Source: Orrella sp037026685
GTDB taxonomy: Bacteria > Pseudomonadota > Gammaproteobacteria > Burkholderiales > Burkholderiaceae_B
Reading direction: 5' to 3'
DNA length: 64,000 bases
Assembly (NCBI RefSeq): GCF_037026685.1
Contig: NZ_JBANET010000004.1
Coordinates: 186,001 to 250,000, forward strand
The translations under genes were made by a program, and so were the position numbers. Positions 56,524 to 64,000 of this stretch are shown in pieces (within the stretch, counting starts at the first letter, position 1; each line of letters starts with the position of its first letter). The notes beneath the pieces are model-generated. The model was not told the DNA's origin. It made no database searches and saw only the letters and a program-made list of their open reading frames with translations.

Positions 56524-57261
56524 ATGAGCGGCAAACTAGCTTACGTGACCGGCGGCATGGGCGGCATCGGCACCACCATCTGCCAACGGCTGGCCAAGGA
56601 AGGTTTTCGCGTGGTGGCGGGCTGCGGACCCAGCCGCAACTTCAAGCAGTGGCTCGATGAGCAGAAGGCGCTGGGCTACGAGTTCCATGCCTCGGTGGGC
56701 AATGTCGCCGACTGGGATTCCACCCAGGCCGCCTTCGACAAGGTCAAGCGCGAGCATGGCGAGGTCGACGTGCTGGTCAACAACGCCGGCATCACCCGCG
56801 ACGGCGTGTTCCGCAAGATGACGCTGGACGACTGGCGCGCGGTGATCGACACCAACCTGAACTCGCTGTTCAACGTGACCAAGCAGGTCATCGACGGCAT
56901 GGTCGACCGGCAGTGGGGCCGCATCATCAACATCAGCTCGGTCAACGGCCAGAAAGGCCAGTTCGGCCAGACCAACTATTCCACCGCCAAGGCCGGCATC
57001 CACGGCTTTACCATGGCGCTGGCCCAGGAGGTGGCCAGCAAGGGCGTCACGGTCAATACCGTTTCGCCGGGCTATATCGGCACCGACATGGTGCGTGCGA
57101 TCCGCTCGGACGTGCTGGACAAGATCGTCAACACCATACCGGTCAAGCGGCTGGGCACCCCCGAGGAAATCGCCTCCATCGTGGCCTGGCTGGCCTCGGA
57201 CGATGCGGGCTTTGCCACCGGAGCGGACTTCTCGCTCAACGGCGGCCTGCACATGGGCTGA
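56524..57261 (+). CDS. phaB: Acetoacetyl-CoA reductase
   Basis: A 245-residue short-chain dehydrogenase giving (R)-3-hydroxybutyryl-CoA with NADPH. The cofactor motif TGGMGGIGTTI is at about 8-18; catalytic residues are in NISSVNGQKGQFGQTNYSTAKAG (serine, YxxxK). GFRVVAGCGPSRNFKQW is typical of PhaB. It sits 91 bp after phaC. The thiolase phaA is not between them and must lie elsewhere. Confidence 0.96.
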   Translation: MSGKLAYVTGGMGGIGTTICQRLAKEGFRVVAGCGPSRNFKQWLDEQKALGYEFHASVGNVADWDSTQAAFDKVKREHGEVDVLVNNAGITRDGVFRKMTLDDWRAVIDTNLNSLFNVTKQVIDGMVDRQWGRIINISSVNGQKGQFGQTNYSTAKAGIHGFTMALAQEVASKGVTVNTVSPGYIGTDMVRAIRSDVLDKIVNTIPVKRLGTPEEIASIVAWLASDDAGFATGADFSLNGGLHMG

Positions 57262-57270
57262 GCGGAGAAC

Positions 57271-57843
57271 ATGTCCATGAAACAAAACCCGGCAAGCGAC
57301 GCCCGACTGATCAAGAAATACCCCAACCGGCGCCTGTACGACACGCGCACCAGCACCTACATCACGCTGGCCGACGTCAAGCAGCTGGTGCTGGCCCACG
57401 AGGCCTTCCAGGTCGTGGACGCCAAGACCTCGGAGGACCTGACGCGCAGCATCCTGCTGCAGATCATCCTGGAAGAGGAAAGCGGCGGCGTGCCGATGTT
57501 CTCCTCGAACATGCTGGCGCAGATCATCCGTTTCTACGGCCATGCGCTGCAGGGCATGATGGGCTCCTACCTGGAGAAGAACCTGCAGGCCTTCATGGAA
57601 ATCCAGGAGCGCATGACCGAGCACTCCAAGGGGCTGTACGGCCAGCAGTTCGGCCCCGAGGCCTGGGCCCAGTTCATGAACGTGCAGACCCCGATGATGC
57701 AGAACATGATGAACAGCTACATCGAGCAGAGCAAGAACCTGTTCGTGCAGATGCAGGACCAGATGCAGGACCAGACCCGCTCCATGTTCTCGAACTTCCC
57801 CTTCGGCCCCGGACAGGGGCCCGGCACGCGCAACAAAGGCTGA
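57271..57843 (+). CDS. phaR: Polyhydroxyalkanoate synthesis repressor PhaR
   Basis: A 190-residue regulator. The N-terminal DNA-binding PHB_acc_N domain (about 12-75) has RLIKKYPNRRLYDTRTSTYITL, split only in citing, and the PHB accumulation domain follows. The C-terminal part is rich in methionine and glutamine (MMQNMMNSYIEQ, MQDQMQDQ), suiting interaction with polymer granules. PhaR represses phasin and its own gene until PHB is present. The start is ATG 57271, but ATG 57277 is also possible and is better spaced from GGAG. Confidence 0.94.
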   Translation: MSMKQNPASDARLIKKYPNRRLYDTRTSTYITLADVKQLVLAHEAFQVVDAKTSEDLTRSILLQIILEEESGGVPMFSSNMLAQIIRFYGHALQGMMGSYLEKNLQAFMEIQERMTEHSKGLYGQQFGPEAWAQFMNVQTPMMQNMMNSYIEQSKNLFVQMQDQMQDQTRSMFSNFPFGPGQGPGTRNKG

Positions 57844-58289
57844 TACGTTTTTTTTGCTTTTCACTGTGTGGAAAGGCGTGCCGGTCTGGTAAAGTAAAGC
57901 GCAGCGCAGCACGCGCACCAGCCGCCGGGCCCCGTGTGGGCGCCCGGGGCGACGCCCGCTAAAACCAAAACCCATCAACCCTGCCGTCGCGATCCTGCTG
58001 TTACCGGGAGATCGCCGCTCGGGTGTCGGCCTGCAAGCCAGGCCCGGTCTTGGCGGGCGGCCGGGCTGGCGCCTGCCGACGCGTCCCTGCCAACGAACCT
58101 GCGCGCTGTCCTGGCGGCGCGCCGCTTCCAGGAGAAAAGTCTGTCCAAGCATGCCGATCCTTACCCGTGGCGCCTGCCCAGCGCCTGCCAGCCGGCCCGC
58201 ATCGCCGGCCGACCTCATGACCTGGCGCTGCGCCGGATCATGAGGCCGTCCATGAGCGTTGCGGCCGCCGTTCCTGCCGGAGCCCGTCC
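57844..58289. other. Intergenic region phaR / mrpA (446 bp)
   Basis: No convincing gene. It begins with a T-run after phaR (57848-57855), then a GC-rich stretch with several possible hairpins and a strong one at 58213-58245. A TAAAGT at 57890-57895 could be a -10, but with no good -35. The length and structure would allow a long RNA leader for the mrp operon. Confidence 0.6.
58213..58245. promoter_or_regulatory. Hairpin / palindrome upstream of mrpA
   Basis: A 33-bp near-perfect inverted repeat: outer arms CCTCATGA/TCATGAGG and inner GGCGC/GCGCC around a single T, with two mismatches in 16-bp arms. It ends 44 bp before the mrpA ATG, so it could be an operator or an RNA stem affecting translation. 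Confidence 0.5.
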
Positions 58290-61175
58290 ATGAACGAATG
58301 GTCGCTGCTCTGGATACTGGGCCTGCCCTTTGCCGGCTGCCTGGTGGCCGCGCTGATGCGGCCCAACGCCCGCAACGCCGAAGCCTGGCTGGCCGGCCTG
58401 ATCGCACTGGCCGGGCTGGTGCAGGTCGCGCTGCTGTATCCGCGCGTGGCCGACGGCGGCGTCGTGGCCTTGTCGCTGCCCTGGATACCCGCGCTGGGGC
58501 TGACCTTCTCGCTGCGCATGGACGGCTTCTCCTGGATGTTCGCCATGCTGATCACCGGCATCGGCACGCTGGTGGTCATGTATGCGCGCTACTACATGTC
58601 GCCGCAGGATCCGGTGCCGCGCTTCTTCTCCTTCTTCCTGGCCTTCATGGGCGCCATGATGGGCGTGGTGCTGTCGGGCAACCTGATCCAGCTGGCCCTG
58701 TTCTGGGAGCTGACCAGCCTGGCCTCGTTCATGCTGATCGCCTATTGGCATCACCGGGTCGATGCGCGGCAGGGCGCGCGCATGGCCCTGACGGTCACTG
58801 CCGCCGGGGGCCTGTGCCTGCTGGCCGGCGTGCTGCTCATCGGCCATATCGTGGGCAGCTACGACCTGGACGAGGTGCTGGGCTCGGGCGAGCTGATCCG
58901 CAACCATCCCGCCTATGCGGCGGTGCTGGTGCTGGTGGCCCTGGGCGCGCTGACCAAAAGCGCCCAGTTTCCCTTCCATTTCTGGCTGCCGCACGCCATG
59001 GCCGCGCCCACGCCTGTCTCGGCCTACCTGCATTCGGCCACCATGGTCAAGGCTGGCGTGTTCCTGCTGACGCGGCTCTCGCCAGTGCTGGATGGCACCG
59101 AGCTGTGGTTCTGGGTCGTCGGCGGCCCGGGGCTGTGCACGCTGGTGCTGGGCGCCTACGCGGCGATCTTCCAGCAGGATCTCAAGGGCGTGCTGGCCTA
59201 CTCGACCATCAGCCACCTGGGCCTGATCACCCTGCTGCTGGGGATGAACAGCGACCTGGCGACGCTGGCGGCGATCTTCCACATCCTCAATCACGCGATC
59301 TTCAAGGCTTCGCTGTTCATGGCCGCCGGCATCATCGACCACGAAACCGGCACCCGCGACATGCGCAGGCTCAGCGGCCTATACCGGGCCATGCCGATCA
59401 CGGCGACCCTGGCCATGGTGGCCAGCGCCTCGATGGCGGGCGTGCCGCTGCTCAACGGCTTCCTGTCCAAGGAAATGTTCTTCGCCGAAACGGTCTACAC
59501 CACCTCGGGCTCGATGTGGACCCAGATCGGGCTGCCGGTGGCGGCCACGGTGGCCGGCGCCTTCAGCGTGATCTATTCGCTGCGCTTCATCCACCAGGTC
59601 TTTTTTGGCCCGCTGGCCACCGACCTGCCGCGCGAGCCCCACGAGGCCCCGCGCTGGATGCGTTTCCCCATCGAATTCCTGGTGCTGCTGTGCCTGGTGG
59701 TGGGCGTGGTGCCGGGCCTGACGGTCAGCGGCGTGCTGGGCGCGGCCGGACTGTCGGTGCTGGGCGATCGCCTGCCCGAATTCAGCCTGTCGGTCTGGCA
59801 CGGCGTGAACCTGCCGCTGATCATGAGCCTGCTGGCGCTGGCCGGCGGCGTGATCGGCTACTACACCCTGCGGCGCAACCTCAAGATGGGCCAGCTCGAC
59901 GGCACGCCGCTGATCTACCGCTTCGACGGCAAGCGCACCTTCGAATGGTTCCAGGAGGCCCTGGCCACGGGCGCCGAGTGGCTCACCCGCACCGTCAATT
60001 CCGAACGCCTGCAGGTGCAGATGCTGGCCCTGGTCTGCGTGGTGCTGGCCATGGGCGCGCTGGCGCTGTGGGGGCAGGGCGCCGGCTCGCCGGGGCAGGT
60101 GGTTTCCGCCTTCGATCCCTGGTTCGCCTTGCTGTGGCTGCTGGGCGGCGTATGCGCGATCGCCTCGGCCTACCAGGCCAAGTACCACCGCCTGGCCGCC
60201 ATGGTGCTGATGGGCGGGGCGGGCCTGGTCACCTGCCTGACCTTCGCCTGGCTGTCGGCCCCCGACCTGGCCTTGACCCAGCTGGGCGTGGAGATCGTCA
60301 CCCTGGTGCTGATCCTGCTGGGCTTGCGCTGGCTGCCCAAGCGCCTGCCCATGGCCGAGACCTCGCTGCGCGCCCGGCTGCGCCGCGGCCGCGACCTGCT
60401 GATCGCCGGGGGCGCGGGCGCGGGCATCGCCTGGCTGTCCTATGCCGTGTTCACGCGCCAGGCGCCCGACAGCATCGCGCCGTTCTTCCTGGAGCGCGCG
60501 CTGCCCGAAGGCGAAGGCCGGAACGTGGTCAACGTCATCCTGGTGGATTTCCGCGGTTTCGACACCCTGGGCGAGATCGGCGTGCTCGGCATCGTGGCGC
60601 TGACCGTCTATGCCTTGCTGCGGCGCTTCCGCCCCGCGCCCGAAAGCATGGACCTGCCGCACCAGCAGCGCGATCCGCATGCCTATGCCAGCAGCCGCGA
60701 AAGCGGCGAGCTGCCCGATGGCTACCTGCGGGTGCCGGCGGTGCTGGTGCGCCTGCTGCTGCCGGTGGCGGCGCTGGCTTCCGTGTTCTTCCTGCTGCGC
60801 GGGCACAACCAGCCCGGCGGCGGCTTCGTGGGCGGATTGGTGATGGCCATGGCGGTGATCCTGCAATACATGGTCGGCGGCACCGCCTGGGTCGAATCGC
60901 GCATGCGCCTGCATCCGCAACATTGGGTAGGGCTGGGCATCCTGATCGCCGCCCTGACCGGGGCGGCATCCTGGCTGGCCGGGCAGCCCTACATGGACAG
61001 CCTGTCCTACCACGGCTACCTGCCGCTGCTGGGCGAGATCCACCTGGGCAGCGCGCTGTTCTTCGACATAGGGGTATACATGCTCGTGGTAGGGGCCACC
61101 GTGCTCATCCTGGTGGCGCTGGCCCACCAGTCGGCGCGCAGCCACCGCAAGGCCGGCGACGGGGGGGCAGGCTGA
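58290..61175 (+). CDS. mrpA: Mrp-type monovalent cation/H+ antiporter subunit A (A-B fusion)
   Basis: A 961-residue membrane protein. Residues 1 to about 500 form the NuoL/ND5-like antiporter core (LFWELTSLASFMLIAYWHH, KSAQFPFHFWLPHAMAAPTPVSAYLHS, HLNHAIFKASLF-like HILNHAIFKASLFM). The C-terminal part, about 800-961, is the MrpB-like domain (RGHNQPGGGFVGGLVMAMAVILQYM), so A and B are fused as in group 2 Mrp systems. The complex exchanges Na+ (or K+/Li+) for H+ at the inner membrane. First gene of mrpACDEFG; it overlaps mrpC. Confidence 0.95.
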   Translation: MNEWSLLWILGLPFAGCLVAALMRPNARNAEAWLAGLIALAGLVQVALLYPRVADGGVVALSLPWIPALGLTFSLRMDGFSWMFAMLITGIGTLVVMYARYYMSPQDPVPRFFSFFLAFMGAMMGVVLSGNLIQLALFWELTSLASFMLIAYWHHRVDARQGARMALTVTAAGGLCLLAGVLLIGHIVGSYDLDEVLGSGELIRNHPAYAAVLVLVALGALTKSAQFPFHFWLPHAMAAPTPVSAYLHSATMVKAGVFLLTRLSPVLDGTELWFWVVGGPGLCTLVLGAYAAIFQQDLKGVLAYSTISHLGLITLLLGMNSDLATLAAIFHILNHAIFKASLFMAAGIIDHETGTRDMRRLSGLYRAMPITATLAMVASASMAGVPLLNGFLSKEMFFAETVYTTSGSMWTQIGLPVAATVAGAFSVIYSLRFIHQVFFGPLATDLPREPHEAPRWMRFPIEFLVLLCLVVGVVPGLTVSGVLGAAGLSVLGDRLPEFSLSVWHGVNLPLIMSLLALAGGVIGYYTLRRNLKMGQLDGTPLIYRFDGKRTFEWFQEALATGAEWLTRTVNSERLQVQMLALVCVVLAMGALALWGQGAGSPGQVVSAFDPWFALLWLLGGVCAIASAYQAKYHRLAAMVLMGGAGLVTCLTFAWLSAPDLALTQLGVEIVTLVLILLGLRWLPKRLPMAETSLRARLRRGRDLLIAGGAGAGIAWLSYAVFTRQAPDSIAPFFLERALPEGEGRNVVNVILVDFRGFDTLGEIGVLGIVALTVYALLRRFRPAPESMDLPHQQRDPHAYASSRESGELPDGYLRVPAVLVRLLLPVAALASVFFLLRGHNQPGGGFVGGLVMAMAVILQYMVGGTAWVESRMRLHPQHWVGLGILIAALTGAASWLAGQPYMDSLSYHGYLPLLGEIHLGSALFFDIGVYMLVVGATVLILVALAHQSARSHRKAGDGGAG

Positions 61176-61519
61176 TGGAGCTGATTCTTGCCCTGGCCAT
61201 CGGCGTCATGGCCGGCTCCGGCGTCTGGCTGCTGCTGCGCCCGCGCACCTTCCAGTTCATCATGGGCCTGTCGCTGGTGTCCTACGCGGTGAACCTGTTC
61301 ATCTTCGGCATGGGGCGGCTCAAGACGGACATGCCCCCGCTCATCGTGGACGGGGTGCCCACCGACCTGGCCCACTATACCGATCCGCTGCCGCAAGCCC
61401 TGGTGCTGACCGCGATCGTCATCGGCTTTGCCATGATGGCGCTGTTCCTGGTCGTGCTGCTGGCCTCGCGCGGCCTGACCGGCACCGATCACGTGGATGG
61501 CAAGGAGTCCGAGTCGTGA
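61175..61519 (+). CDS. mrpC: Mrp antiporter subunit C (NuoK-like)
   Basis: A 114-residue subunit with three hydrophobic helices, homologous to NuoK. GVWLLLRPRTFQFIMGLSLVSYAVNLFIF in the first two helices and DPLPQALVLTAIVIGFAMMALFLVV (both split by family residues) in the third are diagnostic. Its ATG shares an A with the mrpA stop (TGATG), and its end overlaps mrpD, so translation is coupled. Confidence 0.95.
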   Translation: MELILALAIGVMAGSGVWLLLRPRTFQFIMGLSLVSYAVNLFIFGMGRLKTDMPPLIVDGVPTDLAHYTDPLPQALVLTAIVIGFAMMALFLVVLLASRGLTGTDHVDGKESES

Positions 61520-63114
61520 ACTTCCTGCTGAACCATCTTCCCATCCTGCCCATCGTGCTGCCGCTGGTCACCGGCGCGGCCATGCTGCTGCTGGGCGATT
61601 CGCACCGTACCGCGCGCACCGTGCTCAACCTGGTGGCCACCACCTTGCTGCTGGCGGTCTCGCTGCTGCTGCTGGGCCAGGTCAGCGGCGAGACGGGCGT
61701 GCGCAGCCTGGTGTACCTGCCGGCGAACTGGCCCGCGCCCTTCGGCATCGTCCTGGTGGCCGACCGGCTGGCCGTGCTGATGCTGGTCCTGGTGGCCGTC
61801 CTGGGGCTGGCCTGCCTGGTGGCCTCGCTCTCGCGCTGGGACCGCGTGGGGGTGCATTTCCACCCGCTGCTGCAGTTCCAGCTGATGGGCCTGAACGGCG
61901 CTTTCCTGACGGGCGACCTGTTCAACCTGTTCGTGTTCTTCGAGATCCTGCTGGCCTCTTCCTACGGCCTGCTGCTGCATGGCTCGGGCGTGGCGCGGGT
62001 GCGCTCGGGCCTGCACTATATCGCCGTCAACCTGGTCGGCGCCTTCCTGTTCCTGATCGGCGTGAGCCTGATCTACGGGGCGGCGGGCACGCTGAACATG
62101 GCCGACCTGGCAGTGCGCATGCCGGCCATCGCCGGTCCGGAGCGCGCCTTGCTGCATGCCGGCCTGGCGGTGCTGGGCTGCGCCTTCCTCATCAAGGCCG
62201 CCGTCTGGCCCCTGAACTTCTGGCTGGTGGCCGCCTATACCTCGGCCACGCCGCCGGTGGCAGCGCTGTTTGCCATCATGACCAAGGTCGGCATCTATGC
62301 GGTGCTGCGGCTGAGCTCGCTGCTCTCGGGCGAGGGCGCCAGCCAGGTGCTGGCCAGCGACTGGCTGTTCGCCGGCGGGCTGCTCACGCTGATGCTGGGC
62401 TCGGCCGGCCTGCTAGGCGCGCAGGAGCTGCGGCGCCAGGCCGCCTACAGCGTGCTGGTGTCCTCCGGCACGCTGCTGGCGGCCATCGGGCTGGGCAGCA
62501 CGGCGGCGCTGGGGCCGGCGCTGTACTACCTCATCACGTCCACCCTGGCGGTCTCGATCTTCTTTTTGCTGATCGACCTGATCGAACGCAACCGGCCGTT
62601 CGGCGCCAACATGCTGGCGATCAGCCTGGAAGCCTTCGGCCTGGACGATCCGGTGGACCCTGACCGCCCGGACGAAGTGGTCGGCGTGGCGCTGCCCGCG
62701 GTCATGGCCATCCTGGGCGTGGGTTTCGTGGTCTGCGCGCTGCTGATCACGGGGCTGCCGCCGCTGTCGGGCTTCGTGGCCAAGTTCGGCCTGCTGTCGG
62801 CTTCGCTGCAAGGCGGGCAGGGCGCCGCCGTGCCCGCCACCGGCTGGCTCATGATGGCCGGGCTGCTGCTGTCGGGGCTGGCCGGCGTGCTGGCGCTGGC
62901 GCGCTCGGGCATCCGTACCTTCTGGGCGGTCGAGCGCAACGTGCTCAAGCTCGGCCTGCTCGATGCCGCGCCGGTATTCGCGCTGGTGCTGTGCTGCGTG
63001 GCGCTGACCATCTGGGCCGAGCCGGTGCTGGTCTACCTGAACCAGACCGCGCAGGCCCTGCACGCGCCGCAAGGCTATATCGATGCCGTGCTCGGCCAAG
63101 GAGGCGGGCGATGA
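61516..63114 (+). CDS. mrpD: Mrp antiporter subunit D (NuoN/NuoM-like)
   Basis: A 532-residue subunit with about fourteen hydrophobic helices. GDLFNLFVFFEILLASSYGLL carries the conserved glutamate of helix 5, and KAAVWPLNFWLVAAYTSATPPVAALFAIMTKVG the conserved lysines and the broken helix (cited in part). The start is GTG at 61516 overlapping the mrpC stop (GTGA). MrpD and MrpA are thought to form the ion paths. Confidence 0.95.
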   Translation: MNFLLNHLPILPIVLPLVTGAAMLLLGDSHRTARTVLNLVATTLLLAVSLLLLGQVSGETGVRSLVYLPANWPAPFGIVLVADRLAVLMLVLVAVLGLACLVASLSRWDRVGVHFHPLLQFQLMGLNGAFLTGDLFNLFVFFEILLASSYGLLLHGSGVARVRSGLHYIAVNLVGAFLFLIGVSLIYGAAGTLNMADLAVRMPAIAGPERALLHAGLAVLGCAFLIKAAVWPLNFWLVAAYTSATPPVAALFAIMTKVGIYAVLRLSSLLSGEGASQVLASDWLFAGGLLTLMLGSAGLLGAQELRRQAAYSVLVSSGTLLAAIGLGSTAALGPALYYLITSTLAVSIFFLLIDLIERNRPFGANMLAISLEAFGLDDPVDPDRPDEVVGVALPAVMAILGVGFVVCALLITGLPPLSGFVAKFGLLSASLQGGQGAAVPATGWLMMAGLLLSGLAGVLALARSGIRTFWAVERNVLKLGLLDAAPVFALVLCCVALTIWAEPVLVYLNQTAQALHAPQGYIDAVLGQGGGR

Positions 63115-63611
63115 AATCCTTCAAATCCCGCTGGTTCCCGTCGCTGCCGCTGTCGGCGTTCCTGCTGGTGCTGTGGCTGCTGATGAACGACAGCACTTCG
63201 CCCGGATACGTTGCCCTGGGGCTGGCGCTGGCCTGGTTCGGGCCGGTGGCTGCCGACCGGCTGCGCCCGCTCAAGGCCCGCGCGCGGCTCACGCCGGCCA
63301 TCCTCAGGCTGTTGGGCAACGTGCTGGTCGATAACGTGCGCTCGAACATTGCCGTGGCCTGCGTCATACTAGGCAGGGACGAGCGGCGCCAGCATTCCGG
63401 GTTCATCCAGGTGCCCCTGGACTTGCGCGATCCGCACGGCCTGGCGGTGCTGGCCGCGGTGGTCACCTCGATCCCAGGCACCGTCTTTGCCGGACTGAAG
63501 GCCGACGGCAGCGAGCTGACGCTGCACGTGCTCAGCCTCAAGGACGAGGCCGAATGGATCCGTATCGTCAAGACGCGCTACGAGCGCCCGCTTCGGGAGA
63601 TCTACGAATGA
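63111..63611 (+). CDS. mrpE: Mrp antiporter subunit E
   Basis: A 166-residue subunit with two or three hydrophobic segments near the N-terminus and a soluble C-terminal part. VVTSIPGTVFAGLKADGSELTLHVL and GRDERRQHSGFIQVPLDL (cited in part) are typical of MnhE/MrpE. It overlaps mrpD by 4 bases (ATGA) and mrpF by 4 bases. Confidence 0.93.
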   Translation: MKSFKSRWFPSLPLSAFLLVLWLLMNDSTSPGYVALGLALAWFGPVAADRLRPLKARARLTPAILRLLGNVLVDNVRSNIAVACVILGRDERRQHSGFIQVPLDLRDPHGLAVLAAVVTSIPGTVFAGLKADGSELTLHVLSLKDEAEWIRIVKTRYERPLREIYE

Positions 63612-63889
63612 ACGCCATCGTACCGCTGGCGGCCGGCTTCGCCAGCCTTTGTTTTCTGCTGGGCATGGCTTGCACCACCGTGCGCATGCTGCGCGGCCCC
63701 ACCGCCCAGGACCGCGTGCTGGCGCTGGACGCTTTCTACATCAACGGCATGCTGCTGGTGCTCGCCCAGGGCATACGGCTGGGCACCGCGGTGTATTTCG
63801 AGGTGGCCGTGCTGATCGCCCTGTTCGGTTTCGTGGGCTCGGTGGCGATGGCCAAGTTCCTGCTGCGCGGGGAGGTCATCGAGCCATGA
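63608..63889 (+). CDS. mrpF: Mrp antiporter subunit F
   Basis: A 93-residue subunit with three hydrophobic helices; RMLRGPTAQDRVLALDAFYING is the MrpF/MnhF signature and ALFGFVGSVAMAKFLLRGE closes the protein (split in citing). The ATG at 63608 overlaps the mrpE stop, and its own stop overlaps mrpG. Confidence 0.93.
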   Translation: MNAIVPLAAGFASLCFLLGMACTTVRMLRGPTAQDRVLALDAFYINGMLLVLAQGIRLGTAVYFEVAVLIALFGFVGSVAMAKFLLRGEVIEP

Positions 63890-64000
63890 GCGCCCAGGTC
63901 GAAACCCTGCCGCTGTGGCTCGCCATCCCGGTGGCGCTGTTGCTGGTGGCCGGCGGCCTGCTGGCGCTGATCGGCTCGTTCGGGCTGGTGCGCCTGTCCA
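63886..64000 (+). CDS. mrpG: Mrp antiporter subunit G (start only)
   Basis: The first 38 codons of a further gene overlap the mrpF stop by 4 bases. The peptide MSAQVETLPLWLAIPVALLL continues into GGLLALIGSFGLVRLS, which matches the first helix of MrpG/MnhG/PhaG. The rest is beyond the window edge. Its place after mrpF is the usual order. Confidence 0.85.
   Translation, partial: MSAQVETLPLWLAIPVALLLVAGGLLALIGSFGLVRLS

Noticed and set aside
57934..58293. A 119-codon open frame between phaR and mrpA
   Set aside because: No RBS, basic proline/alanine-rich translation, no motif, and it runs into mrpA in another frame; treated as non-coding leader.

Overview
This window is GC-rich (by eye about two thirds G+C) and densely coded, with almost no strand-specific gene blocks and no rRNA, tRNA, CRISPR array, prophage or insertion sequence that I can recognise. 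Gene content and style point to a beta-proteobacterium of the Alcaligenaceae, most likely Bordetella: three orphan Bug-type periplasmic receptors without their membrane partners, the odhA-odhB-lpd order, the class I phaC-phaB-phaR set, a divergent bamD/rluD pair, and GC-rich intergenic repeats of the kind scattered through Bordetella genomes. The organism assignment is inference; the genes are read directly from the sequence.

Region 1 (1-5.1 kb): the end of a DUF2863 gene, a DODA-type ring-opening dioxygenase, and a purine-catabolism cluster (GntR/FCD regulator, ureidoglycolate lyase allA, allantoinase puuE, Bug receptor) with a perfect 12-bp palindrome just before the regulator.

Region 2 (5.2-39.3 kb): a large central-carbon supercluster. 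It carries acnA, acnB, the methylcitrate genes prpB-prpC-prpD, mdh, a GntR/UTRA regulator, sdhC-sdhD-sdhA-sdhB-sdhE, gltA, malic enzyme maeB, and odhA-odhB-lpdA. Interspersed are two EamA exporters, a Fur-box TonB-dependent siderophore receptor, a second Bug receptor and several small genes. The genes supply most of the TCA cycle (isocitrate dehydrogenase, succinyl-CoA synthetase and fumarase are not here) and almost all of the methylcitrate cycle for propionyl-CoA.

The most interesting signal is a shared palindromic site (arms GTCTTATAT and ATATAAGAC around CTT) found upstream of acnA, acnB and between mdh and the GntR/UTRA gene, with a degenerate copy upstream of prpB. The three strong sites lie 23-25 bp from a -10-like hexamer of acnA, acnB and mdh. 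I infer that the GntR/UTRA protein reads these sites and coordinates aconitases, malate dehydrogenase and propionate use.

Region 3 (39.4-54.7 kb): zapE; an apparent catabolic operon (TauD-like dioxygenase, LysR, nitrilase-family amidase, RraA-like protein, Bug receptor); trpS with an unusual C-terminal extension; a YpfH-like alpha/beta-hydrolase lacking its nucleophile serine; tex; a DinG/YoaA helicase; bamD; rluD; pgeF.

Region 4 (54.7-64 kb): polyhydroxybutyrate genes phaC-phaB-phaR, a 446-bp structured gap, and a six-gene Mrp-type Na+/H+ antiporter operon (mrpA, C, D, E, F, G) whose last gene runs off the window.
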